Virus record (IMG/VR): IMGVR_UViG_3300046000_005521
Coordinates: 1 to 31,764 of that record
DNA: 31,764 nt
Direction: 5' to 3' (one strand)
Source of the DNA: a virus
Shown: piece by piece, positions 25,976 through 31,764 of the stretch
Layout: each line of letters starts with the position of its first letter
How positions within the stretch are numbered: position 1 is the stretch's first letter
Position numbers and translations under genes: made by a program
Notes under the pieces: generated by a model
What the model saw: the letters and a program-made list of their open reading frames with translations, nothing else
What the model was told of the DNA's origin: nothing
Database searches by the model: none

Positions 25976-26354
25976 TGTTTTTTCTCCTATGAATTACCGC
26001 CTCTGGAGGAAATAATTCTAGAATGTCTTTAAACCCTAAACCTTTTTCATTTCGCTTCATTCTGTCAATTAGTGTAGCATATTCAATTATGACATAGTTT
26101 TCAAAGGTGCTTCCAGTGTTGCTTTGTTTGAGTTCAGAATTGACAACCCTACCAACAAACGAGAATAGATTGCCCCTCTCCCTATTGATATAAAACAAAT
26201 CAGCAATGTTATTGACAGCGAGACACTTAATGTAAATTGGTTTTTGCTTGGTATTCTCTCTAATGACCATAATAAATCTAGCAATCGTTTTATTTTGTTC
26301 TTTTACAACTTTTGGAGATTCCAACAAATAACCTAAACCAATAAATTTATTCAT
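25968..26354 (-). CDS. Second SSB-like OB-fold protein
   Basis: 128 residues. MNKFIGLGYLLESPKVV and then ARFIMVIREN, IYIKCLAVNNIADL and LFSFVGRVVN follow the order of SSB strands, including the opening I-G-x-L-x-x-x-P. The C-terminus is basic and ends RRKNNE, so the acidic partner-binding tip of SSB is missing. A divergent SSB paralog or an OB-fold cofactor of the initiator is likely. It begins one base overlapping the initiator stop (AAGGGGTTCTA-ATG). Confidence 0.65.
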   Translation of the reverse strand: MNKFIGLGYLLESPKVVKEQNKTIARFIMVIRENTKQKPIYIKCLAVNNIADLFYINRERGNLFSFVGRVVNSELKQSNTGSTFENYVIIEYATLIDRMKRNEKGLGFKDILELFPPEAVIHRRKNNE

Positions 26355-27238
26355 TAGAACCCCTTGCTTTTGACAATGCCACCCAGATTACCAAGCATAT
26401 TGTCCAACTCTTCATCACTAACTTCTTGAAGTGGTTGCTTGTGCTTCTCTTTGCTTACCCTCATAGATTCTTGTCTAGTGAGTTCTTCAATTTGAGAGTA
26501 TAAGTCAACCTTCTTCTTTTCTTCTACAATCTTCACAGATTCGGTCGACATAGGCAATTCATCACCCCAGCGTTCTTGGTTTAACCAAGTCATAGGCAAT
26601 GGGATATATTGAACATCTTGCCATTGTTTGGACATCTTTTGCTGTTCAATCGACTTAACCATAGCATCAACTAGTAGTTTTGAAGGTTTACGCTTTTTAA
26701 ACCACTTCTCAACATTACCCCTACCAACCTTTTTAGGGTAGTTATCCCAGAATCTTATAAATCCTTCATCTGTAAAAGAGGATTCTTCAATTTTGGGTTG
26801 TCGTTCAACGACAGGTTGAACAATATCTATACTACTCTTATCTATACTAATCTTATCTATACTAACCTGTGTATCCATTTTGGATACATTTTGTATACGA
26901 AGTGTATACGAACCATTCTCTTTGACATCAAGCGTTTGTAAAATCTCACCATACGCTGTGTCTCTTTTTCTATCTTTTTGAATATAATTATTGACTTTCC
27001 AATGCTTTATTACTGAAATCCCACCTTCAAATGCAATGATGAATCGTTTTTCAACCAGTATATCTAAATCTTTTGAACCAGTTCCAACTATCTTTGCTAT
27101 TGTTCTTGCATTGTTCAAGAAGCCATCATCATCAGCCCTCATACCTAAATGGAAGTAGAGGGCTTGTGCTGAAGGAGGCAGTTCCAAAAATGCATCACTA
27201 TCTACAATTTGTAAACTGAACATTCTTTTATCTGCCAT
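26354..27238 (-). CDS. Phage replication initiator / replisome organiser
   Basis: 294 residues. The N-terminal domain (about 1-110: KRMFSLQIVDSDAFLELP, ALYFHLGMRADDDGF, FEGGISVIKHWKVNNYIQ) is a winged-helix DNA-binding module typical of phage replisome organisers (DnaD-like and lambda O-like families). The middle (about 115-140) is encoded by three 15-base tandem repeats, giving SIDKI-SIDKS-SIDIV. The C-terminal part (about 158-225) has the FWDNYPKKVGR and WLNQERW segments common to phage replication proteins that contact the host helicase loader. AAAGGAGAAAT precedes ATG 27238. It should bind its own gene repeats and recruit host replication enzymes. Confidence 0.85.
   Translation of the reverse strand: MADKRMFSLQIVDSDAFLELPPSAQALYFHLGMRADDDGFLNNARTIAKIVGTGSKDLDILVEKRFIIAFEGGISVIKHWKVNNYIQKDRKRDTAYGEILQTLDVKENGSYTLRIQNVSKMDTQVSIDKISIDKSSIDIVQPVVERQPKIEESSFTDEGFIRFWDNYPKKVGRGNVEKWFKKRKPSKLLVDAMVKSIEQQKMSKQWQDVQYIPLPMTWLNQERWGDELPMSTESVKIVEEKKKVDLYSQIEELTRQESMRVSKEKHKQPLQEVSDEELDNMLGNLGGIVKSKGF
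26825..26864. repeat. Three 15-base iterons
   Basis: The 10-base core ATCTATACTA (plus strand) occurs at 26825, 26840 and 26855 with exact 15-base spacing. The copies differ in the bases after the core (CTCTT, ATCTT, ACCTG). The repeat also encodes S-I-D-x-x in the protein, so selection could act on DNA, on protein, or both. Confidence 0.85.
26825..26912. other. Putative replication origin inside the initiator gene
   Basis: Within 88 bases of the initiator coding sequence are three iterons, an 8-bp inverted repeat (TGTATCCA, TTT, TGGATACA at 26870-26888) and two direct copies of TGTATACGAA at 26892 and 26903, 11 bases apart. The flanks are AT-rich. The position, in the linker between the DNA-binding and C-terminal domains, is the same as in lambda O and many Gram-positive temperate phages, where this is the origin. 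Confidence 0.75.
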
Positions 27239-27247
27239 ATTTCTCCT

Positions 27248-28132
27248 TTAAAAATCAACTAACTTATCGTCTTCTTTGTCTTCTTTGGAAACTTCATCTT
27301 CGGTTGCTTTTTCAACTACAATTTCTTCAGCGACAGCGATTGGTTGTTCTTCGGTTCCGCCAGCGTTGTCAACATACTCTGGATTGCCAGTTTTAGGGTC
27401 AATGACCGCTTGGTCTTTAGCAACAGCATCTTGAAGTTCGGTCGACATAATACCCCATTTACGAAGTAATTGTAATAACACGGTCTTCTTTGCCATTTCA
27501 TCAAAGTTAATTGACCAGAATGATGACTTCTTGCCATAGGATAAATCCGCTTTATAACTATCACTATACTTTTTAGCGTGTGCTTCTACCTTCTCTTTAC
27601 TCCAGTAAAGCGTTTTGGTGAAACCATTTAATAGTGTGAATGTCGCAAGATAACCAACTACTGGTAAGTCATCTCGTTCAGCACCAGTGTTAATTTCCAC
27701 TAGCGGTCTTAAAGTATCATTGCTGAATCCCTTAAACTCACCTTGTCTAACTTCAAATACATCAATGTTGTTGTATTGATTGGTGCGTAATGCCATTTGG
27801 ACATAACCCTTCCAACCAATTTGTAATTGAGCAACCTTACGATTGTTCTTGCGGTCATTTCGACCTACGATATAGCAATATCCTAGAATACCACCGATTG
27901 GTAGTTTGTAGGAAACCGCTTGTAAACCTGCACTCAAGATGGTTGATGTATCACAATCTTGAAGTGATGGACTAATGGAAACCGCTGTGCTGATATTCGC
28001 AACGAAATCTTGAGCAACTTTTCCGTGTCCTAAAGTGTCGTTAATAAGTTTCTTATACCCTTCACTTTGTAATGCCACACTAAACTTTGGTTTTTGTGTG
28101 GTTGCTGATAAACGATTCTTAATGTCTGTCAT
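27248..28132 (-). CDS. recT: RecT-family ssDNA annealing protein
   Basis: 294 residues. It has the RecT pattern: KFSVALQSEGYKKLIND, then ILSAGLQAVSYKLPIGG, followed by QLQIGWKGYVQMALRTNQY, a VVGYLATFTLLNG strand and a FDEMAKKTVLLQLLRKWG helix. It binds single strands made by the exonuclease and anneals them to complementary DNA. The C-terminal 40 residues are acidic and end DDKLVDF, similar to an SSB tip. AAGGGAG precedes ATG 28132. Its neighbours are an exonuclease and SSB, the usual partners. Confidence 0.92.
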   Translation of the reverse strand: MTDIKNRLSATTQKPKFSVALQSEGYKKLINDTLGHGKVAQDFVANISTAVSISPSLQDCDTSTILSAGLQAVSYKLPIGGILGYCYIVGRNDRKNNRKVAQLQIGWKGYVQMALRTNQYNNIDVFEVRQGEFKGFSNDTLRPLVEINTGAERDDLPVVGYLATFTLLNGFTKTLYWSKEKVEAHAKKYSDSYKADLSYGKKSSFWSINFDEMAKKTVLLQLLRKWGIMSTELQDAVAKDQAVIDPKTGNPEYVDNAGGTEEQPIAVAEEIVVEKATEDEVSKEDKEDDKLVDF

Positions 28133-28145
28133 TTTATTTCTCCCT

Positions 28146-28883
28146 TCATTTTAATCGTTTGTAGTTATATTTATTTTGCTTGAGAAATTGAGACAATTTG
28201 TTCAACTCCTCATAACTACCAATAACTTGAAACACAACTTCGCCTTCCGCATTCTTATCATCATTAATCTTGTGTAAGATAGCGTTTCTCTCATTAATAA
28301 ACTTCATAGATTCTTCAAGGTTTAATGTCATTAAGTAATAAACCTTTAAATCTTGTTTGTCTTGATATGATAGTTCTAATTTGTCAATGATGACTAGATT
28401 GTTATGCCATAAATTAAATTTTGCATATAAATCTTTTTTAATATCATCCATTAGATAACTATAATTCAAGTATCTATCATCCCAGTATTTATCAAACGGA
28501 ACCTTTGAATCTTGGAAGTGTTGTTTAAACATCTCCATAATTTCTTCTCGTTTTTTTGCTTTGTCTTCTTCTTCCATTTTTTTAATTTCTTCATCAATCG
28601 GTTTAACGACATCATCAATCATATCGACAATTTCGTTTACTTCTTTTTTGAAGTTATCAAATGGTGCTGAATAAATCTTTCCTAGTTCGATTCTCCTCTT
28701 ATTAAAAGAATCACTCGCTTTATTTAATCTTGCTCTAGCATCTTTGAGATTCCCAAAATTCGCCTTTGTAATCGGCATTTTTTTAAACTCTTGCAATGCT
28801 ATACTTAAATCATTTTTCAACTCTTGCAAGTTAGCAACTTTAACCAATCCAACTTGCATTGTAGTTTCTAATTCTAATGCCAT
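28146..28883 (-). CDS. DUF1351-like recombination-associated protein
   Basis: 245 residues, long helical coiled coil in the first 120 (ELKNDLSIALQEFKKM, RARLNKASDSFNKRR, EEIKKMEEEDKAKK), a mixed domain in the middle (FDKYWDDRYLNYSY) and a small alpha/beta C-terminal segment ending QVIGSYEELNKLSQFL. This matches DUF1351 proteins, which are typically encoded between YqaJ-type nucleases and RecT. They are thought to work with the recombinase, mechanism unknown. It begins one base past the exonuclease stop without a strong ribosome site, so coupling is likely. Confidence 0.75.
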   Translation of the reverse strand: MALELETTMQVGLVKVANLQELKNDLSIALQEFKKMPITKANFGNLKDARARLNKASDSFNKRRIELGKIYSAPFDNFKKEVNEIVDMIDDVVKPIDEEIKKMEEEDKAKKREEIMEMFKQHFQDSKVPFDKYWDDRYLNYSYLMDDIKKDLYAKFNLWHNNLVIIDKLELSYQDKQDLKVYYLMTLNLEESMKFINERNAILHKINDDKNAEGEVVFQVIGSYEELNKLSQFLKQNKYNYKRLK

Positions 28884-28884
28884 T

Positions 28885-29559
28885 TTATAATTTTACCAAT
28901 AACTTTGGTTCCTTCCTTTTTAGATAACATTCGTTCCAAAATTCAACCGCCATTTTTTTCAAGTGTTCTATATCGTCTTTCACATTCTCGTATTTGAAGA
29001 TATAATCTCTTCTTGTCGTCCACACATCTTCGCCATCACGATACTTTAATTGTGCGTGCAATACCGCAAACTTGAATCCAGTAATCGCCATATACCATAG
29101 CACTTGACAATAATAGTTAGAAGGCACATTACCTTTTCCCCATTGCTCTTTGTGTCTTGAGTTTAAAATCTCGGTTGTCTTTATTTCTAGGATACCTTTA
29201 TTTCCGTCTTTGTCGACAATGATACCATCAAGCGTGCCTGCCATAAATGGATGTTCTACACTTTCGTAAAGTTCAAATGAATCTTGTTTAGGTTCCATAA
29301 CGATATATTCTGGATGGTCTAATGCAAACAATTTTCTAATCAATGACTCCGCATTTTTACCATAAATAACTTGTGGTTTATTGCTTATATCATCTCGTTC
29401 ATAATCTTTGTCTTTTAACAAATAATGATATGCTTCAACATTTGTCATATATGGGTTTTCACCAACGATAGCGGATATAATTGTTCCAGTAATTTTATCT
29501 CTTCTTGAAACCAACCACTTGTCTTCGTTGCTAAACTCCACTACTTTGTATTGCTCCAT
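28885..29559 (-). CDS. YqaJ-type viral exonuclease
   Basis: 224 residues. The lambda-exonuclease-like nuclease has GTIISAIVGENPY (25-37, the core-fold start), then AGTLDGII with the catalytic Asp, GILEIKTT with the E-x-K pair, and YYCQVLWYM with the Gln helix. It digests one strand of a duplex end to give the single-stranded DNA that RecT anneals. GAGAGGATAG precedes ATG 29559. It is the first enzyme gene after the regulator. Confidence 0.9.
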   Translation of the reverse strand: MEQYKVVEFSNEDKWLVSRRDKITGTIISAIVGENPYMTNVEAYHYLLKDKDYERDDISNKPQVIYGKNAESLIRKLFALDHPEYIVMEPKQDSFELYESVEHPFMAGTLDGIIVDKDGNKGILEIKTTEILNSRHKEQWGKGNVPSNYYCQVLWYMAITGFKFAVLHAQLKYRDGEDVWTTRRDYIFKYENVKDDIEHLKKMAVEFWNECYLKRKEPKLLVKL

Positions 29560-29563
29560 TTTA

Positions 29564-29779
29564 CTATCCTCTCTTGTCGAAAAAGTATTCGTGTGCTTGC
29601 GTTGGTTCGATATTAAGGATTGTCATTGCTTTAACAATATCCTTTTGGTTCCATAGAGAGTGATTGTTTAACTTGTAAGACATTTGCACCCTCGACAAAT
29701 CCATAGAATCAGCAAACCCTTTGATTGTGCCAAACTTTTCTTTAATCAGCACAAACAACTTTGAATAATTAAATTCCAT
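29564..29779 (-). CDS. Cro-like/DUF739 transcriptional regulator
   Basis: 71 residues. A single helix-turn-helix: FGTIKGFADSMDLSRVQMSYK followed by WNQKDIVKAMTIL and IEPTQAHEYFF, the DUF739 pattern of small phage DNA-binding proteins. A strong AAAGGAGGGAATACT site. It is the first gene after an extended -10 promoter overlapped by a palindrome, so autoregulation of the early operon is expected. A full-length CI-type repressor is not in the window. Confidence 0.85.
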   Translation of the reverse strand: MEFNYSKLFVLIKEKFGTIKGFADSMDLSRVQMSYKLNNHSLWNQKDIVKAMTILNIEPTQAHEYFFDKRG

Positions 29780-29804
29780 AGTATTCCCTCCTTTCCTTTA
29801 CTAC

Positions 29805-29810
29805 ATTATA
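29805..29810 (-). promoter_or_regulatory. Extended -10 promoter for the early operon
   Basis: On the minus strand TGC-TATAAT gives a perfect -10 with the TGN extension. No good -35 sits 17 bases upstream, consistent with an extended -10 promoter. It lies 26 bases before ATG of the Cro-like gene, leaving a short leader that contains AAAGGAGGG. Confidence 0.75.
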
Positions 29811-29811
29811 G

Positions 29812-29830
29812 CATAACATTTCAAGTTATG
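29812..29830. promoter_or_regulatory. Palindromic operator
   Basis: CATAAC and GTTATG form a perfect 6-bp inverted repeat around a 7-base centre (19 bp in all), one base upstream of the -10 box. A protein bound here would block RNA polymerase. The nearby HTH protein is the natural candidate. Confidence 0.65.
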
Positions 29831-29848
29831 TTTTAATTTGGTAAAATC

Positions 29849-30205
29849 TTATTCAATAAACATATCTTCTTTGTTGACATTCTCCCTACGCTTGCGTTTT
29901 TTAAATTCGGCATAAGAATCCGTTCCGTGAACCTCTAAACACCAACCACACATCTTATCTCTTATCTTACCTTCAACAAATCCGCCACAAAATCGACATA
30001 AGTGATTCCTACCAGTTAAAACATAACCCTTATAATTTCCGTTCCTACTCTTACTAAACAAATCTAACCAACTATTAAATTTTGGTTCAATTGTCCTTTT
30101 AAAAATATCTAACGAAACCTTGACTACTTCATATCTTCTTGCTTTAAAATCCTCAAGATAAATACGCACCATTTTAACTTGTTTTCCGTTTACAATATCA
30201 CCCAT
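29849..30205 (-). CDS. Basic protein with C-terminal zinc ribbon
   Basis: 118 residues. The N-terminal 65 residues are basic and beta/alpha mixed; four Cys form CRFC (70-73) and CGWC (86-89), a compact zinc ribbon or treble clef. The tail is very basic (FKKRKRRENVNK). This suggests nucleic-acid binding. The ribosome site is weak. It is the last gene before the promoter/operator gap. No family recognised. Confidence 0.65.
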   Translation of the reverse strand: MGDIVNGKQVKMVRIYLEDFKARRYEVVKVSLDIFKRTIEPKFNSWLDLFSKSRNGNYKGYVLTGRNHLCRFCGGFVEGKIRDKMCGWCLEVHGTDSYAEFKKRKRRENVNKEDMFIE

Positions 30206-30207
30206 AA

Positions 30208-30432
30208 TTAATCTTTATACTTCGCTTTTTTTTCTTCGTTTACACTTTCTAAAATCTCAACCATTAATTGCAAACCAACTTTAAGACCAGCAAGATATTC
30301 AGCACCTTTTTTGTCTTCTCTTTTCTCAATTTGTAAAGCAAGTTCTTCAATCGACTTGACTAAAATAATGCCCATAGACAACATTAATTCGTATTCTCGT
30401 TTAGTAAGCGTATCCTTAATTTTAAGTTCCAT
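30208..30432 (-). CDS. Small helical protein
   Basis: 74 residues, helical throughout, with a hydrophobic core around LMLSMGIILVKSIEELALQ and a charged tail (NEEKKAKYKD). The central stretch is too polar for a membrane span. The ATG overlaps the preceding stop by one base, with AAAGGA somewhat distant. Function unknown. Confidence 0.6.
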   Translation of the reverse strand: MELKIKDTLTKREYELMLSMGIILVKSIEELALQIEKREDKKGAEYLAGLKVGLQLMVEILESVNEEKKAKYKD

Positions 30433-30650
30433 TATTTTGCACCAATTCCTTTCAGCATCTTTAATGTTTCTTTAATCAACTTGTCTTGAGTATCTTTACT
30501 ACGGATACTTTGTCCCTTTTCAAGATAAATAACTCTTGAGATTCCCATAATATAATTTCCGTTTTTGTTTAATGCGAAGTCAACCACAAATCCATCCGCT
30601 TTGTTTCGTGGTTCGTCAATATCGTCAATCTCTAATTCATATTTTTCCAC
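30432..30650 (-). CDS. Small acidic protein
   Basis: 72 residues with a GTG start at 30650, supported by GAGGAGG nine bases upstream and the absence of an in-frame ATG nearby. The N-terminus is acidic (EIDDIDEPRN), followed by beta strands around FVVDFALN and NYIMGISRVIYL, and a Lys-rich helix. Function unknown. Confidence 0.6.
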   Translation of the reverse strand: MEKYELEIDDIDEPRNKADGFVVDFALNKNGNYIMGISRVIYLEKGQSIRSKDTQDKLIKETLKMLKGIGAK

Positions 30651-30833
30651 TTATGCACCCTCCTCAATGGTGATATTTTTTATACAACAACTCATACATT
30701 CCCATAAATTATCATTGTTTTTAGATATATATTTCTTTGAAAAACATTGATAGCACCTTCTCTTTTTTGAGTATAGATGCGAGATGCTACAAACTCCGCT
30801 ACTCGTCCAAACATACGCTGTCTTATAATACAC
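30651..30833 (-). CDS. Small zinc-ribbon protein
   Basis: 60 residues, GTG start at 30833 with AAGGAGG seven bases before it. Two CxxC pairs, CYQC (27-30) and CMSC (46-49), with extra Cys at 15 and 50. The layout is a small zinc ribbon. It ends directly before the GTG of the next gene and overlaps the preceding TAG by one base. Function unknown. Confidence 0.65.
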   Translation of the reverse strand: MYYKTAYVWTSSGVCSISHLYSKKRRCYQCFSKKYISKNNDNLWECMSCCIKNITIEEGA

Positions 30834-31051
30834 TATTCGTCCTCCTTGTGTTCGGTTTCTTCCTCCTGTCCTACAATTAAGTGAGAGAATAATCCGTTGT
30901 CTTTGCCTTTACCAATTTGACCTATGATATATTCAAGCAACTCAATCTTTTCGCTATAAGTTATGTTTTCTAATGTTATAACATTTCCTTTAGCATCAAC
31001 TCCCAAAACATCTAGAGACCATTCAAAATCAACGAAATTCGACCTTGCCAT
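30833..31051 (-). CDS. Small acidic protein
   Basis: 72 residues with a strong AAGGAGG site. A beta strand (FEWSLDVLGVD) precedes a helix (YSEKIELLEYIIGQIGK), and the C-terminus is a run of Glu and Asp (QEEETEHKEDE). Acidic small proteins in early phage regions often bind host proteins or mimic DNA; nothing more specific can be said. Confidence 0.6.
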   Translation of the reverse strand: MARSNFVDFEWSLDVLGVDAKGNVITLENITYSEKIELLEYIIGQIGKGKDNGLFSHLIVGQEEETEHKEDE

Positions 31052-31056
31052 TGAGA

Positions 31057-31680
31057 TTATTCCTCCTTGTTCTCAATAAAGAATCCGCCAAGCGTGGATA
31101 GAAGTCCAATGTCTTCAATAATATCCGTATCAATACTAGCATCAACGCAAATGTTAGTCAAGTATTTTCTCAAATCTTCAATTGTTTTAAACTCTTCATA
31201 ACTTGAAGGTAAACCACCTTCACCATAATTGCTGTTTTTTAATTGACCAAACACTCCCATACCATATTCAACGAAGTATAAATTAAAGTTTAATCCGTGT
31301 TTTTCGTATAGTTCAACAATTGCTTTGAGTGGCGGAGACCAAGCGGAATCAAATGCAACAAATAATCTTCCTTTTTCAAATCCGTCAAGATTAATACTTA
31401 ATGAATCTTTATTAATATCCCACTTTGTCCCCCAGTGTTTAATAGACCAGTCATACCAATTATTTTCGCCATACTTTTGTTTTTCTTCACTACCAAATCC
31501 ACCTTCAGCAAAGAATGGTTTCGGTTTATTGATGTTGGGTTGATGCTTTGGCATAGGTTTTAAAAAGTTTAGCATCTTACCTTTTTGAATCGCTTTAATA
31601 AAAGAATTAATAAACTTTACTTGCTTTTTATCTTTGGCATCAAACTTCACGAACAAATAATTTTCAGTCCAATTTGGCAT
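31057..31680 (-). CDS. YubB/Api92-like ferredoxin-fold protein
   Basis: 207 residues. It starts MPNWTENYLFVKF, then has SIKHWGTKWDINKD and VAFDSAWSPPLKAI. The MPNW-E-N start, the W-GTKWD motif and the F-D-x-AWSPP motif are marks of the YubB/Api92-like family on phages and plasmids, predicted to have a ferredoxin-like fold. Its job is not known. A strong AAAGGAGGAAC site precedes ATG 31680. A Gly-rich insert (about 58-66) and an acidic C-terminus are also present. Confidence 0.8.
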   Translation of the reverse strand: MPNWTENYLFVKFDAKDKKQVKFINSFIKAIQKGKMLNFLKPMPKHQPNINKPKPFFAEGGFGSEEKQKYGENNWYDWSIKHWGTKWDINKDSLSINLDGFEKGRLFVAFDSAWSPPLKAIVELYEKHGLNFNLYFVEYGMGVFGQLKNSNYGEGGLPSSYEEFKTIEDLRKYLTNICVDASIDTDIIEDIGLLSTLGGFFIENKEE

Positions 31681-31694
31681 ATAATGTTCCTCCT

Positions 31695-31764
31695 TTATTC
31701 CAAAATGACATCTTCAAAATCAACAAATACATTTTCAATTTCACTATCATTAATAATATTAAGC
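31695..31764 (-). CDS. Early gene, C-terminal fragment (cut by window)
   Basis: The last 22 codons of a gene entering from the right edge, ending in TAA at 31695-31697. The visible end is acidic (SEIENVFVDFEDVILE). The next gene starts 14 bases later behind a good ribosome site. Nothing can be said of its function. Confidence 0.6.
   Translation of the reverse strand, partial: LNIINDSEIENVFVDFEDVILE

Noticed and set aside
26825-26912. CRISPR-like repeats
   Set aside because: The 15-base repeats have no unique spacers of normal length and lie in an open initiator frame; iterons fit better.
1-31764. Alternative genetic code (TGA as Trp, or recoded TAG)
   Set aside because: TGA ends the RusA, RusA-like and 51-residue genes at tidy overlaps, TAG ends the gene at 30833, and Trp in conserved motifs is TGG.

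Overview
The window is a single, almost gapless block of phage genes. Every gene I can support lies on the minus strand, so transcription runs from the right edge to the left edge. The DNA is AT-rich (by eye about one third G+C), nearly all genes have a strong AGGAGG-type ribosome binding site, and TAA, TGA and TAG are all used as stops. This points to a phage (or prophage) of a low-GC Bacillota/Bacilli-type host using the standard bacterial code; a code-4 Mollicute host is unlikely. The large gene at the left edge and the one at the right edge are both cut by the window.

Right to left. (1) 29849-31764: a cluster of small, mostly unrecognised early genes (one YubB/Api92-like, two with zinc-ribbon cysteines). 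(2) 29780-29848: an extended -10 promoter overlapped by a 19-bp palindrome, placed directly before a small DUF739/Cro-like regulator (29564-29779). (3) 22245-29559: a recombination and replication module: YqaJ-type exonuclease, DUF1351 protein, RecT annealase, replication initiator with an apparent iteron origin inside its coding sequence, two SSB-like OB-fold proteins, several small proteins, winged-helix protein, metallophosphoesterase, and two adjacent RusA-like proteins of which one has lost catalytic aspartates. There is no DNA or RNA polymerase gene, so this resembles the replication set of a temperate phage that recruits host enzymes. (4) 17500-22243: a helical protein, probable small terminase, large terminase, a coiled-coil protein, portal. 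(5) 14617-17410: scaffold, N4-gp56-type major capsid protein, a 58-residue protein, head-tail adaptor. (6) 8221-14617: a large tail nozzle-like protein, a small tail protein, a coiled-coil protein, two fibres with a shared N-terminal anchor, and a fibre-linked small protein. (7) 5672-7863: four membrane proteins and a zinc-ribbon protein. (8) 1-5700: two probable internal (ejection) virion proteins, the second at least 1592 residues.

The morphogenesis genes follow the T7-like podovirus order (portal, scaffold, capsid, adaptor, nozzle, then internal proteins), with no tape measure, tail tube or tail sheath gene. This is joined to a siphovirus-style RecT/YqaJ/RusA/SSB early region. No integrase, endolysin or polymerase is present here; they may lie outside the window.

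The most unusual element is non-coding. The 101-base gap between the 58-residue capsid-region gene and the adaptor gene (15289-15389) is filled by a hairpin followed directly by a 56-base sequence that folds as a tRNA whose anticodon arm is exactly missing. Its D-arm and T-arm closely match tRNA consensus. It may be an RNase P type processing site that separates capsid mRNA from tail mRNA.
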